From Paramecium pentaurelia (taxonomy: Eukaryota > Ciliophora > Oligohymenophorea > Peniculida > Parameciidae), in contig CAJJDO010000022.1 in NCBI GenBank assembly GCA_905183005.1, forward strand, positions 363,151 through 427,150: DNA of 64,000 nucleotides, written 5' to 3'. Under the pieces are notes generated by a model. It did not search any database. It worked only from the letters and a program-made list of their open reading frames with translations, and was not told where the DNA came from. Positions 1-13,600 of the stretch are shown piece by piece. The first letter of the stretch is position 1; each line of letters starts with the position of its first letter. The translations under genes and the position numbers were made by a program.

Positions 1-1050
1 GTGCAACCACCATATAAAAGAAATTACACAGAATATCACTCCAATAACTAATTTAAAATACCAAACTATAGGATTAGTATCAAAATACTTAAGTTCTAGT
101 TTAAATATTTCATAATCTCTATCTAAACTTAAAACAGCATTCTTATATTTTGTAAATTGTGTTCTCACTCTTCTTTTCTCTCTATATTTAGCCCACCAAC
201 CATCTTAAGCAACAGCATCTTTTTAATCATCTCTAACTTTATTGCCTTCTTCAATCAATTCAAAGGCTTTCCTCTTTAAACTACCTTTCTTTTATGCTCC
301 TTCAGCAGATGTCAATTTCTTAGGTCTATGAATAAATTCTTATATTAAATCAACTGGTAAAGCTGTTAAACCAACTCCACCAAATAGCACAAATAAACAA
401 TATCCAAATAAAGACATAAATGCCATCACATAAACAGGAAAACTAACTTCATATTCTAAAGTGTCTTCAGAATCCTCCTATAAAGAATTTGCTACACCTG
501 TAAATGGTGTTTCAGAATCTAAGAAAAGAGTTGGTTATGAACAAGATTTCACTGATATGTAGACTGGAATATCAGCAAATCTTAAAAAAGCATAAGAAAT
601 AAATAGCAATAGTGCTACAATTATCACAAAACATAATTGTTAATAAAGAGCTGCACAACATCGTTAACTTACAGACTTCTCATCATCTGATTCATAATAG
701 TATTGAGCAAATGGTATAAATAGTGTTCCAAATATCAAAATCAGCATATATATGAATTTCCAAAAAAAATCCATATCCAAGCCTTCTCCAAGTCCTCTAA
801 TTCAATTTAAGAATTTCATTACCTCGAATTTGCTGCATCTAATGGCAACATCAAAACTTAAGCCCAAGTCAATGTCATTCCAAAAATCACAAATACTTTG
901 CATACTAATGATGAACCCCAACCACTATCTTCAGCTATTTATTATAGATTTCATTTAATTACGATGACAATATAAAACTAGTAAGTAGAAGTTCACAAAT
1001 AATAACAATAATGCCATCACTATCGTTACAATTATCAGAAACCATTCCAT
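1..1050 (-). CDS. LMBR1/LMBD1-type multipass membrane protein (3' end off window)
   Basis: The protein starts MEWFLIIVTIVMALLLLFVN at 1050 and runs leftwards off the window. It has an N-terminal membrane helix followed by the motif HPEDSGWGSS, then LPLDAAN, more membrane helices, and the block GGVGLTALPVDLI. This combination is characteristic of the LMBR1-like family, which includes the lysosomal LMBD1 protein linked to cobalamin export and receptor-like LMBR1. Two introns restore the frame: 935-962 (28 nt, inside the His-Pro codon pair) and 797-822 (26 nt, after Asn-Ser). The family places it in an endomembrane or plasma membrane; its exact substrate cannot be read from sequence. The remaining C-terminal helices lie beyond base 1. 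Confidence 0.85.
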
Positions 1051-1901
1051 TTTAAATTTAATTTATATTAATGAGTTAATTCAAATGAAATCATTCAAAT
1101 AAGAATTCATCTTCATATTAAATTGTATTCATATTTTATCCGAATAGAATTTAAATTAAAAATACCCAACTTATATAACTTAGTAATAATAATATTATTT
1201 TTTATAATTATATTATGTTAACATGGAACCATGCACAACAATTTAATTCCTAAAGAATATCTTCCCTCTGAAAAAGAGTTATTTTATAGATATGCCTACC
1301 CTATTAATATCACTCCAACTTCTAGTAAATTTAATAAACATACAACAATAGTAAAGATTAACAATATTAATTTAAATGTTGAATTAATAATAGGATCTCA
1401 TAAACAAATACATAAGCATAAAAGATGAACAAATTTATTAGGAAGATTAGAAAGTCTTAATTTTACTTATTTTCATATCAATAAATAATACAAGAATTAT
1501 TGGATATAATTAATTATTGAATGTAATATTTACAAATATGTAGCTTAATAATATTAATATTCTCTTTCTATAAATTCTCCAATTTCGAAGAAAGAGGAAA
1601 AGCCCATTGATTTAAAATCATATATAAAATTTTTAATAAGTATTTCAAAACATTATTATTCATAGAAAATAATAGAGAAAGAAAAAATAGGTAATATTAG
1701 ATAAGGATATAGATAAATACAATAAGAGTAATATTGGATACATAAAATTGATATGATATTAAAATATCTAATAATATTATTATTCTATATATTTCAAATT
1801 AATGTTTGAAAGAGAAAGTTAGAATTAATCCTTAATGTTGCAAATCTTAAATTTGATTTGAAAATGAATTTGAAAGTCTAAAATATTTGATATTAAAATA
1901 A
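1051..1901. other. Intergenic region, mostly without clear genes
   Basis: This gap lies between two divergent genes. It holds one short TGA-terminated frame at 1231-1428, annotated separately, and an overlapping longer open frame from an ATG at 1223 to a TGA near 1752 in another phase. Neither matches a family I know. The rest is AT-rich sequence with no RNA gene that I can see. Confidence 0.5.
1231..1428 (+). CDS. Small hypothetical protein, doubtful
   Basis: A 65-residue frame begins MHNNLIPKEYLPSEKELFYR and ends at TGA. It has mixed composition with Pro, Glu, Tyr and Arg near its start, unlike the Asn/Ile/Lys noise typical of AT-rich spacer. Against it, it contains no TAA or TAG glutamine codon, which real genes here use heavily, and I recognise no domain. 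A second frame (ATG at 1223) overlaps it. It may be a short real protein, an exon of an unspotted gene, or chance. Confidence 0.25.
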   Translation: MHNNLIPKEYLPSEKELFYRYAYPINITPTSSKFNKHTTIVKINNINLNVELIIGSHKQIHKHKR

Positions 1902-4234
1902 ATGAATAATAATTCTTAAAATATCAGGAAAACTATATCTAATTATACTTATGACTAAAATGATTTAATTGGTTCAGGCTATTCATCAAAAGTTTATAAA
2001 GGAATGAATACAAAAAATAATTAAATAGTAGCAATTAAAGTAATAAGTTTTCAATAATTAATTACTCCAATTTCTAAAAGTTTGCTAAAAAATGAAATTC
2101 AAGTATTGAGTTTAATAGATCATCCTAATTTAATGAAGATTTATGATACATTTGAAACTAAAAATAATAGATATTTGATTTGTGAATATTGTAACGATGG
2201 TGATTTGGCTGAAATTTTAGACTCCATATAATTCACAGAAATATAAGCATTAGAAGTGTTCTAATAAATTGTTTAGGGAATTAAAGCATTACATGATAAA
2301 AGTAACACCTTTATGGTAAATTAATAGAAATAATACATAGAGATATCAAACCAGCCAATATATTGAAATCTAATGGTTATTACAAATTAGCTGACTTTGG
2401 TTTTGCAGTTATAGAGAACCAATATGAGAGCATCATAAAGAAATTTAATGTAGGTACTCCAATGTACATGGCTCCTGAAACTGTGTAAAATAATGTATAT
2501 TCAGAAAAATCAGATATATGGGCTTTAGGAATAGTATTATTTTAAATGATATATCATGAATTGCCTTAATTTTCTAAATAAGAAAATGAATTAACTAAGA
2601 AACACTTATTTCTGATTAATAAAATCAAAAGTGATACACTAACATCTCTAAAAACAAAAGAACTAATGCTAAATATGTTAAATTTTGATCCAGAAAAACG
2701 AATCTCTATTAATGAGATTATTGTATCTCTGTAAATATAACCTAAGAAAATATAAACACTTTCACATCAATCCATTCCATATAGATCAATTAAAACTAGT
2801 TCTATTTCTCAAGAATTAAAATAATCAAGATAATAAAAAGATGATTAAATAATAAATAATTAAATATTCTAAAGTAATCCAGAAGATTTAATTTAAAATT
2901 AGTTTAAATAACATTAAATGTATAAATCATAAGAAATAATGGGATTCTAAAATTTAGATTCTAAAAAAGTTATTAAAATAAATTAAATTGCTTAACTTTT
3001 AGATATAAGAAAAATTAATAATAATTTTGAAGAATAGCCTATTGATTTGAAACTTTAAATCAATTAAAATAATTCTAATTTATTTAAAGAGTAACCAATT
3101 AAAGAGTCATATACATAAAAAATAGAAATAATCCCTAAACCTATACAATAATCACCAATTAAATTATCTAATTTACCTATTGAACTTAGATTAAAAACTC
3201 AAAAATCACTTGATTTATTGGAAATTAAGAATCTAGAAATACTTTAATAATAATAATATTTTCAATAAAAAGAATAAGAAAAAATAACTGCCATTAAAAT
3301 ACCTATTAATACATAAATTTAAATTAAAAATCTTGATAATAATAGTAAAATAAATGGTTATTCTGGAGAAGAAAGTGATTGTATTTAACATAGTAATAGA
3401 AATAGCACTAATGATACTATAAAAAATAATTAATTTTCAAATTGTAATTAGATTTTATAACAAAAACAAAACATTATAGAGAGTTCATAAAGCTTATAAA
3501 AATAATCATATTCTGTTTAAAATAATAATTCTATTTAATAAAAAAAATCACCTGTTAGGGTTGTTTAATCATAATAACATATCATTACTCAACCTTTTAA
3601 ATCATCTGGAATTAGTTTATAAAAGAACTCTTAAGATAATAAACATAATTGTTATTTCCAAATGAATACATCTACTTAATTTAGGCAATTTGCATCATAA
3701 ACTAAATCTATTTAAAATATCATAGCAGAAAAATTCACAACTGATTTTAATTCAAATTTTTAAGATGATAGAGAAGACTTACTTTCTGCATCAATAAGGC
3801 CTACTTATAAATTTTTAGTGTATTTAAACAATGTTCTTAAGTAGTTTGATTGTATTAATACAGAAGATAAATAAAAATGTTATTTTTTAATCAGAAAACT
3901 CTTAGGAATTAAAGCAACTTATATTTAAAAGTATTGTCCATCTAATAAATAAGATATCATTTAAGGTTGGATAGATAGCTTTTTATCATTTTATTCAAAA
4001 GTTGAATTTGTATTTTATATTACACCTGATAAATAATTTGAATAATTTTTCAATAAAGATTTATCTGAATTTACTATTAGTTTCTCTTAATTGTTATTAC
4101 ATTATTTGGAAAAAATCAGTAATGTTAAATTATAAAAAGATTTTCAACTTATATAAGAAATATTATTAGAAAATCAAAAATAGAATAATGATCCTATTAT
4201 GTTTGCTAGAAGATGGGAAAACGATTAACTTTGA
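1902..4234 (+). CDS. Protein kinase, ULK/ATG1-like
   Basis: This serine/threonine kinase of about 768 residues has its catalytic domain at the N terminus (about residues 15-270). Visible landmarks are the glycine loop GSGYSSKVYKG, the lysine in VAIKVI, the catalytic loop HRDIKPANIL, the metal-binding ADFGFA and the activation-segment end GTPMYMAPE. A 26-nt intron (from about 2310) sits just before the HRD motif, and removing it restores frame. The long middle is rich in Gln, Asn and Ser and probably disordered. The last roughly 130 residues become ordered again (from LLSASIRPTYKFL) and may be a regulatory domain. HRDIKPANI with a short catalytic domain at the N terminus suggests the ULK/ATG1 group, but many ciliate kinases look similar, so that assignment is tentative. 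Confidence 0.8.
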
Positions 4235-4426
4235 TCTTTATTTATTTATTAGTATTATATATAAAATTCTTTAATTCAATATTTTTAATAAAAATATAAC
4301 AAGAATTTTAAACTGATAAATATTATCAATTTTTAGAAGAATAGAATAATGTTATGAATGTAAAATGAAAAAAAAAAACCATTTTATTTTCGAAATATTG
4401 AATAAATTACTTAATATAAATTATAA

Positions 4427-7000
4427 TCATATAAAAGATTTAACAATTTATTAAATCTTTATATTTAGGTAATCTTCTTACATAGAAGAAGTAGGAAAGC
4501 ATTTATCTTTAGGTGGACTATCTAATTTTTAAATAGAAATGTCATCCTCGAAATTATAGGTTTTTCTCTTTATTGGAGAGAATTAGCCTCCTTAATAAGC
4601 TCTGTTAGTTAAATTTTATTAAATCTAAAAATATTGGTTTTCTAGAGAAAAATTAGGAACTCTTATTTTTGGGCCTAAGGGATAGAGAAACTTTGGAGAT
4701 TTTCTTTAAGCCATTTTTAGAATGAATTTTCTTCTGTTTTTAATATGTTCAACTTATTATAATTCTTTATTAGATAGATTACAACCATTATCTTCTATTA
4801 AATTTTTATATATGATTTTACCTTCATCACTTTAATACTTAACTGCATTTTTATATAATATTCGAAAATTATTGATTCTCTTTTACTCTATTTTTTCTTA
4901 AACATATTTTCCTATATTTATTATATTGTTTTAATTTTCACTTAAAAACTATGAAAGTCTTAATAATAAAGAAAATTACTTTAAAATACTTTGATCGTTT
5001 GAGATTTTTTCATTTTCAAATTCAGTATTAATTTTAGGATAAATTACTTTTTATTGGTGTTTATTTAGGATTTGATTGATAGATTTAAATATAGGTCTCA
5101 TAGCTAATGTTTACAGTTATTTATTTACATATTTTATCTTACTTAATATTGTCCATAATTTCAGCATCTGAATTTGAGTATGGTTATTAATAGGTTTATT
5201 ATACTTGAGAGGATTTGGATCTAATTTTATAAATAATTGGTAGTTTAAATGAAGTCTTATTTTTAGTTTATTGTTATTTTTTAGAATCTCTATCTAAGTC
5301 ATCTAATTTTTTGAAATATTCATTTTCCACTATATCTCCTAATTAAGTTGAAGAGATTTAATCTTTAAATGATTTCTATTCAAGCTTTAATTTGTATGGT
5401 TTTTTATTTCTCATTATATCTCTTTTATAAAACAAATTATGATCTTCATTATTGTTTTAAATTAAATCATATGTAATTGATCTCTTATTTTTATTTTTCA
5501 TTTGAGATTGATATTAACTTTATAATTTATAATAAATAATTTGACATTCAAAACAATGGTCATCACTAATTCACTATTTCAAAGCAGTAAGCTATTTCAT
5601 AATTTTGGTAACTTTAACATCTTAATAATCTGATTTAAGATTATTTGTAATATAATTTGTATTTATAGGTGGTCCAGATAATATAGATAAGTTCTCGAAA
5701 TCTTACAATTAATCTTTTGGACCTCTCAATTAATTCATTTTTTATTAGAGTTCTCTTTCTATTATTCTAACTCTTAAATTATTATAATCATTCCAATTTT
5801 ATTCACTATTAATAACTGGAAATTTAGATCCACAAATATGTAAAAATTTAGGTTTTTATTTATTTAAGATATCATGTACAACTTGTTTTCTTCTTTTTAA
5901 TATTTTTTTTCTTTATTCAAAATCGACATTTTAATTAATTTCTAAAAGAGTGAACATATATAAATATATATATACTTATATCTTTATAAATATCTGGAAG
6001 CTGCTCTTTCTCTGTTTAATCTTATATAATAGATTTAAATTATTCAATTTTAGACTCTGGAGATGGATATTAGATTTAAGTTAATTCTAAATTATTGTAA
6101 TTAAATTAAGATTCTCTTTATTAATCTTCTTATTCATCATCATATTAACAAGAACTTGATATATTTTATCTAAAGGAATCAGAAATTAATTATGATAAAT
6201 CTATCTTAAAATTATTATATAATTACTTTAGGTATTTCTTATTTTAGTTATTTGACATATGTATTTGTTTTCTTTTTTTCAGAATTTCTTCTTTTAAATC
6301 TCAAATCAATTGAAAAAGATTTTCTTTTTTTTATCATATCTAATGAAAGATCTTCATTAAAATTAACTTAATTCATTGGACTAACTTAACTTTAATTTAA
6401 ACTATCAAAGTTATTTAATTTCTATTCCAATCTTTAAATTATATTCTAAGGCTATTTAGATTTAATTGTTTGTAGATTATACTTAATATTTGTGTAATTA
6501 TTTGAGGTTTTTAATGTATTATTTTGATTATATCTATTTGATCTCTTACAACTAAGAGGACTTTATTGTATAGTTTATTCATTAGAAGATCTTTTATTAA
6601 TTTCATTCAATAATGGTATTAGATTCTTAGAATTAATTGAAATGTGAAAATTTGTGATTTTACCTTCATCTCCTGCAAATCGAAGAAAAGCTTAATTATT
6701 TGATTTTTCAACTGATTGTGATTAATTTCTTTTATTTTTTATATGCTTCAAATCTATTATATCATTATATTCTTTGATTTTATCTGCATAAAATTATTTA
6801 GTTTTTTCTAATGTGATACCATGTATTTCAACAAGTTCACGACATTTTTTCTCTTCATTTAATTACTAAAGGATTTCAAGTTGTGGTTTTTCTATATGAT
6901 CTTCTAAACTTAAATGTTTAGGGACTATTGAATAATTTATAGTTTTATATTGAGGTTCTGCACCTTTAAAGCTTGATTATTATATAATGAGTATACCCAT
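4427..7000 (-). CDS. Hypothetical Q/N/K-rich protein
   Basis: A long frame reads leftwards from an ATG at 7000 (MGILIIQQSSFKGAEPQ) to TGA at 4427, about 857 residues if uninterrupted. TAA and TAG are frequent and fall within a consistent composition rich in Gln, Asn, Lys and Ser. Scattered ordered-looking stretches such as HGITLEKTKQFYADKIKEYN suggest coiled coil near the N terminus. I recognise no domain. An alternative upstream ATG near 7035 would need an intron starting at the GTATAC close to 6994. The gene faces the kinase gene tail to tail. Confidence 0.55.
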
Positions 7001-7103
7001 AGCTTTTAAGAATATTAGTAATTGCGATATGATCCATATCTAAAGTTTATGGATTGGGTTATAAAATAGAAGTTAATGTAGATAAAAAGATTATATTAAA
7101 TTT

Positions 7104-9046
7104 ATGAGTTTCATAACATAAATTGAATTGTTAGTGTTTATTAGAAATTTTAGAAATGTTGATCTATTTTAATAAGGAATTTATAGGATTTAAATATCAA
7201 TACCTAAACATTTGCCATATTTAACTTTAGATTAATTGGGGATTAGTAAATAAAAGAAACAAAGAGATTAAAAATTAGTTGGTTAAGACATTAAAGATTA
7301 ATATTTTCTCTCAAGTTCTTTTGTAATTAGATATGAAGATGAGGAGGTATAAATCAATAAAATTTAGATTAATTTATGTGAAGGATGTATTTTTAGAATA
7401 GAACAAAATACATTTGGTTAATTAAACTCTGTAGAATTACAAGTTGATTTATTATTTCTAGATAGTAAATCTGTAGAATCATTTCAAGACCTAGAAGTAT
7501 TACCCTTAAATAAACTATCTTCTCAAACCTACGTCATTCATTCTCTAAAATAAATAAATCATAATTATTTGCCTATTACTTTTGATCCAAATACTGCTTG
7601 TGTTATAAATTGCTTTGTATTCTCATTACCTTTGAGTATAATTAATTGATTAATAGACTTAAAGTATTAATAGAGAAAAGATGGATTAACAATGAATGAG
7701 TATATTCAAAAATACAAAAGAAAGGGCCAATTTGAATTGTTATAATAGAAAACTTTTGATTACCTTGAGTCAATATTTAAGCAATTTATTCAGTAATACA
7801 AAGAGACTATTGCTGAATATATAACTGAACCAACAAAATTTGCACATTATTTAGTATAAATTAAGATTATTAAATTTAGTAATAATTAGCTTGTTTAGGA
7901 GAAGTGGAATATACTAATGAAGATTTAGAACGTTAAATAAATTCAATTAGTTTATAATTGTATATGCTTTGGTATGTCTATATTGATGTTATTTCAAAGA
8001 TTTATGCTAAATTAATGAAGAAATTAAAAATCAAATATATAACAGAACTTCAAGATTTATATGAAGAATTTGTAATAAAGATTAATAATACTACTTAATT
8101 TGATAAAACAATGAAGAATTATAATTTAATTAATTCTTTAAGATAATTAGATTAAAGAATTCTACCAATTCTACCTATAACATGTACAGAAATATTGGAT
8201 AATCTACCTATTCTAATAAAATATTCATAAAATGAAATTAAACATTTTTAATTAAATTAAAAAAAGTCAGATAGTAAACATTTAATAGTATTTGTACATG
8301 GATATAAAGGATCTCCTTTTGATATGAGAAGATGGAGAAATATAATTAAAATCTATTATCCAAAATGTTTTACATTGATATCAAGTTGTAATTAAAGAGA
8401 AGGTGAAGATTCAATTAGAGTAATGGGACATAAATTAAGTATTGAAATCTAAGCTTAAATTTAATTGATGGATGGAATAGATGAATTATCATTTATTTGT
8501 CATTCTTTAGGAGGTGTAGTAGCAAGATCAGCTCTTTGTAATTTAAGTATGCATTCTAATAAGATGAGATTTTATGTAAGTCTTGGATCACCTCATATAG
8601 GATTATTTGTTAAATAAAATAGTTTAGTTAAAACTGGTTTATGGTTTATGACTAATTTCTCATCCAGTTAAAGTATGGCTGAATTATAATTATAAGATGC
8701 TTCATAACCTTAGAATTCTTATCTCTATTATTTATCAACAGTATAATCTTTAGAGTGGTTTTAAAAAGTGATATTGATTAGTTCAACATAAGATGATTTT
8801 GTTCCATTTGAAGTTGCAAGACTAGAAAAATCTAATAGAGTTCCTTAAGATAAACAATAAATTTATTAAACTATGCTTGACAACATTAAATTACCTGAAT
8901 GTACAAGAGTTGAAGTTAATTTTACATTTACAGAAAATGACAAGAATTGGGATAATCTTATAGGTCGAACTGCTCATATGAATCTAGTTGAAAATACAAC
9001 AATGATAAGAATGATTGTAACTTAAAGTAGATTACTTGATTAATGA
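7104..9046 (+). CDS. FAM135-type alpha/beta-hydrolase (putative lipase)
   Basis: The N-terminal part has the FAM135-type block RNVDLFQQGIYRIQI (about residues 15-30). The C-terminal third is a serine hydrolase domain: VFVHGYKGSPFDMRRW, then the nucleophile elbow CHSLGG, then SLGSPHIG, with a late histidine in TAHMNLVENT. These features match the DUF676/FAM135 lipase-like group of eukaryotes, predicted intracellular lipases or esterases. Two introns restore the frame: 7636-7656 (21 nt, containing a TGA) and 7854-7879 (26 nt). The start at 7104 (MSFITQIELLVFIRNF) gives a protein of about 631 residues. The substrate is not determinable from sequence. Confidence 0.82.
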
Positions 9047-9105
9047 TAAGTTTAAAAATATATATCGTTTTATTTTAATAATTTATATTTATTCATATTA
9101 AATAT

Positions 9106-10629
9106 ATGGGCAATTGTTATGATTCAAGAAAGAATACAGTAATTTTAGCATTCGATTAAGCTGAATATACTCAATTGAATTCATAATTTCAATATTACTG
9201 TGAATTAAGTAGTGAGTAATAATATCAATATTATTAGAACTCGTGATATTAAATAACTTAATTAAAAATCATTTGAAGACATATTCTCAGAAAATCCTAC
9301 ATTTGGAATTAAGTTATTTAAGTTCCTTGAATTGTATAGTGGAAGCGAAGGTTATGTGAAGAAAGAACCTTTGTTCGAATTCTGTATTATTAATATTACT
9401 TACAATATAGTGGAGCTCTTAGTGAAGGATGTTTAAACTACAGTTCCAGTATTCAAGAATCTAGAAAGATTTGAATTAATGTCTTTGATCACTTTGTAGA
9501 ACTATAAATATGTAAAAACAAAAGAAGAGTTGGCATAATTGTAATTAACTTATCTTGATACTCTAAATGTTATTAAAGTATTTCAAATTATTCTATCATA
9601 ATAGGATATTATTAAAATGTATCAACATACACAAAAAAATACACCAACTAATGAGAAATACATTAAATCATTAATAGATTAATTATATAGTATTTATTTA
9701 ATTCTAAATGTAGAAAATGAATCAGGTTCATTATCTTGGATATAATTGATGGATTTTATTTCAAAATAAATGCCAGGAGCTAAATATCTTATCAAAAAGT
9801 ATTTTTAAGCTAAATTTATGGGAAAACAATTTAATGTATATATAATATAATAAATTAACAATTAGAATACTATTCCAGTTATCAATACTCCATCATATTT
9901 TGTAACTGATGAATTATTTTTCCAATTATTATTAAGCACTTAATCTGTACTTACAGATTGTAATTAATTAACTTTATTGTATTCAAATGTTGCTCATTAA
10001 GGTGGTTTTAATCAAATGATTCAATCACTTAAAGGTATTATGAATAATCAAAATACTTAGATTGTAAATTACCTACCATTATGTTTTTTTAACATGAAGA
10101 AAAATATGAATAGAAAACTAAATAATAGATATTTGGAGCTCTTACAAATCTTAGATGGTATGACACTAAATAATACTTTGGAACCAAAAAAGATTGCATA
10201 TTTAGTCTCTATCCTTATTTTAAAATTTATAGATCTAAAAAAAGAGGAGAATAAAATTATTGTTTTCTTGATTCCAATAAAGGTATTGGTTTTGGTGGTA
10301 AAAATGGAGAGGGTTACAGAATCTGGATTGATAAAAATTTATAGAATTCATATTGTACTCAAACAGATGATTCTTATGAAAATGGACCTCTAATATTACC
10401 TTATGTTAAGAAATTGTAAATCAATATTATTGAAATATGGGCTATTTAACATCCTACAGATGAAAATGATGAAAATTTTGATATAAAAATAGATTTGAAA
10501 GATCCACTCTTATAACAATAAGATGAGATTCAATTTTAAAATTCTAATGCTGATTTTTATTGGGTTTAACAATAAAAAACAGATTAAAGACATTCAGGAT
10601 ATTATTGGGAAAATAGTAATGTAAGTTGA
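9106..10629 (+). CDS. TLDc-domain protein, MEAK7-like, predicted N-myristoylated
   Basis: The protein (about 491 residues) begins MGNCYDSRK; Gly2 with this context is a plausible myristoylation site, as in human MEAK7. The C-terminal TLDc domain is clear: LLYSNVAHQGGF, then a Pro-Thr-Ile-Met strand, IFGALTNLRW, FGGKNGEGYRIW and NIIEIWAI. Introns 9216-9237 (22 nt) and 10035-10060 (26 nt) are both required: the second joins the first half of the TLDc domain to the IFGA half. TLDc proteins act in oxidative-stress protection, V-ATPase regulation and, for MEAK7, lysosomal mTOR signalling. The role here is inferred from family only. The next gene starts 60 bases downstream. Confidence 0.83.
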
Positions 10630-10689
10630 TATATTATATATATATTTATAATAAATTGCCGCATAAATTATTTGAATTTAAAAAGTTTT

Positions 10690-13600
10690 ATGAACGAGCT
10701 AAGTGAATATCCCAGTGTTTAAGTATGATGAACTTATATTATAGTTTGATAATAGTCTTTATAATTCACTAAAAACTAAGGATAGTAGACTGATACTCAG
10801 ATAAATGAGATCAGCTATTGAAGAATTTAATTAAAATAAGCATTTTGATAGTGAAACCTTTACCATACTTTATTATGGCATATAATAAGTATGTATTATT
10901 TATATTAGATAGTTACAAAAAGATGATATATTAGAATTTTTAGAGAAAGAAGTTTTAAAGAGACAAGATGTGTTAGAATTTGAGATTTTATAGATGAAAT
11001 TTTTATAAGCTACTCTAGATGATTAAAATAAGAATAGGAAGGAACATTTATATTAATTATAGAAGGAAACATTAATATCATTTGATTAATATGATAAACA
11101 TGGTTAAATGGGAATAGAAACAATATTATAATTTTATAAAACAAAAATAAAAGAGAATGATATTAAGCAATATTTATAAAATTAAGCAAAGAAAATAATT
11201 AGAAAAGAAAATCTTCATAATTATATTAAAAATAGATTAATACAAATAGTATTCAATTCAGAAGATTGTGATTAATAAATTTCAGATTTATTAATATATT
11301 GTGAAAATACTGCTTTTGTTACTTAATTTATTACTATTCTAGCTTAACATAGTTTAGAAATCTTATAAAATGAAAGTAATTAATTAAAACAAGTATCAAA
11401 AGTATTTGAAAGAGTAAGTGCTCAATTACCTAATTTATTTAATTAAAATTTACCAGTTTTCTTGTAATTTTATGATAGTGAAGTATATATATTGTATTTA
11501 TAATTAGTGTTATTGTCTTAGAAATGCTATTAATACTATAATCACAAATATTTTAACTGAACATTTGAATCCATCTAAAGTAGAGTAAGATGTAGAAATG
11601 AAAGAAAACTAATTAAATTAAAGACTTTTCCTTATTTAAAAATTATCATCAAGAATTATAGATAAAAATGCATATGCTAGAGTTCACACTTTAAAGATGT
11701 TAAGAGTTGTATGTTCATAAAATCTAATCCCTCCAAATGTTTAATTAATGATGTTTCCATTAGTTATTGCAAGAGTTTAAGATGTCTCTTCAATGGTTAG
11801 AAAGGCTGCTTTGGCATTTGTTAAATAAATTACAAAGTACAATTTCAAAATATATAGAATTCAATCAGATTTATGAAAAACCTATTTGTTGATGGTTTAT
11901 AGATGTAAAATTTTATGAAGATAGCTGATATATAGGAATAAAATTAATATTTAGGAAATGAAATTCATAAGACTTTAATAGCTATTGATTAAATATTAGA
12001 AGATAAAGCAAATGCATAAACTGAAGCAGAATTTAAAGAATTAGAAGATGAAGAAAATTTAGTTGTATCTAATTTAAGAGAAAAGAAGAAATTATAATAA
12101 GTATTTATTTAATATCAAGAATTTATGGAACTCTTATAAAAGTTATTGCCAAATATTGAATTATTATTAAATAGTAAATGCATCACTGATATTTATAAAG
12201 CAATTTCTCTTATTAGTTTTTTATTTAAATAGAAAATAGAAAATACTGATGTTGGTATTATGAAAATGTTAATACATTCTAATAATCCTTAAATAGTGAA
12301 TAAATTAGCTAAAAAATTCTATATGTTATTTATAGAAAATGATAATGAATAAGTACCAATTAATAATCTAATTCATTTATTAAAAATTTCATCATCAAAA
12401 GAATAAATTTATCTTGAAGAACTTATTCGATATATGATCAAATAGAAAATGATATAAGAATCTACGATTGAAATCGTATGGACTAATTTTATAAGAAATT
12501 ATACTGCTAATCAACATGAATAATTAAATTAGTATTCTAAACTTGTTAGAGTTACACTTGGATAATAATCTAATCTTTTAACAAGAATGAAATTAGATTA
12601 AATAAGTAAAATAATTGAAGGATAAAAAAAAGAAGTTAATTGGATTACTGTTATAGAATTAGCTAAATTAATATATTATTTAGAAGATAAAGTACTTGTT
12701 AAAAAATATTTTTAATAATTCTCATTAATTTTATATTTTTATTTTGGAACACCTAATAATTTATGGTTTGTTGCTTGTTAAGAAATTTTAAATTTAATAT
12801 AATTTTTACCTGTTCCAGAGAGTATATATGATTACATAATTAAAAAATTTAGTTTTAAAGTTTTTTAAATGGGAATGACACCTAAAAGAAGGTATATATC
12901 TTATTTTTATTAATTAGTACTTAAGATTTTCTTGAAGAAGAATCAACTTTAGTATTTAATAATTAATGTATATAACTTAGTTAATTATTATTTATTGTTG
13001 GTTAATCTGCTTTAGCAATCATTCTTCATATTGATGAAATAGAAAATTAATTGACACATTTAAGAAATGTAGAGGAAGCTAAAGAAAATGAATTGGATAA
13101 AATATAAGGTGGTTGTGAAGAAGAATACGAATATAATTGTGTATATTTATAGACTTTATGCAAATATAGTATTTATTATTATAAATATAAATAGGTGTAA
13201 TTTAAAAAGGATTTTATTAAAATTTTGCACCAATAGTTCTAGAAATATTAACTGAAATTGAAGAAGAAAATGTACAATTATCAATATTACATAAATCTGC
13301 AGGTCTATGTTTATGTAAATTTATGTGTTTATCTGAATAATTTTGTGAAGAACATATAGAAAAAGTGTTTAGATTAATATAAAATCCAAATTCTGATGGA
13401 ATATTTAAGAATAATTTAATAGTTGCTATTGGTGATCTATTACATAGATGGCCTAATACAGTAACATCTTATTGTAGATAACTTTTTGATGGGTTAAACA
13501 ATTAGGATTTTATTGTAAAAAAAACATCATTAAATATGTTATCACATTTAATATTAAATGATATGATAAAAATCAAAAGGGAAATTACTGATATAGCTAT

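Noticed and set aside
10060..10110. Apparent frameshift in the TLDc gene at a T-run
   Set aside because: A 26-nt intron (10035-10060) with GTA...TAG ends restores the TLDc domain exactly, so no sequencing error is needed.
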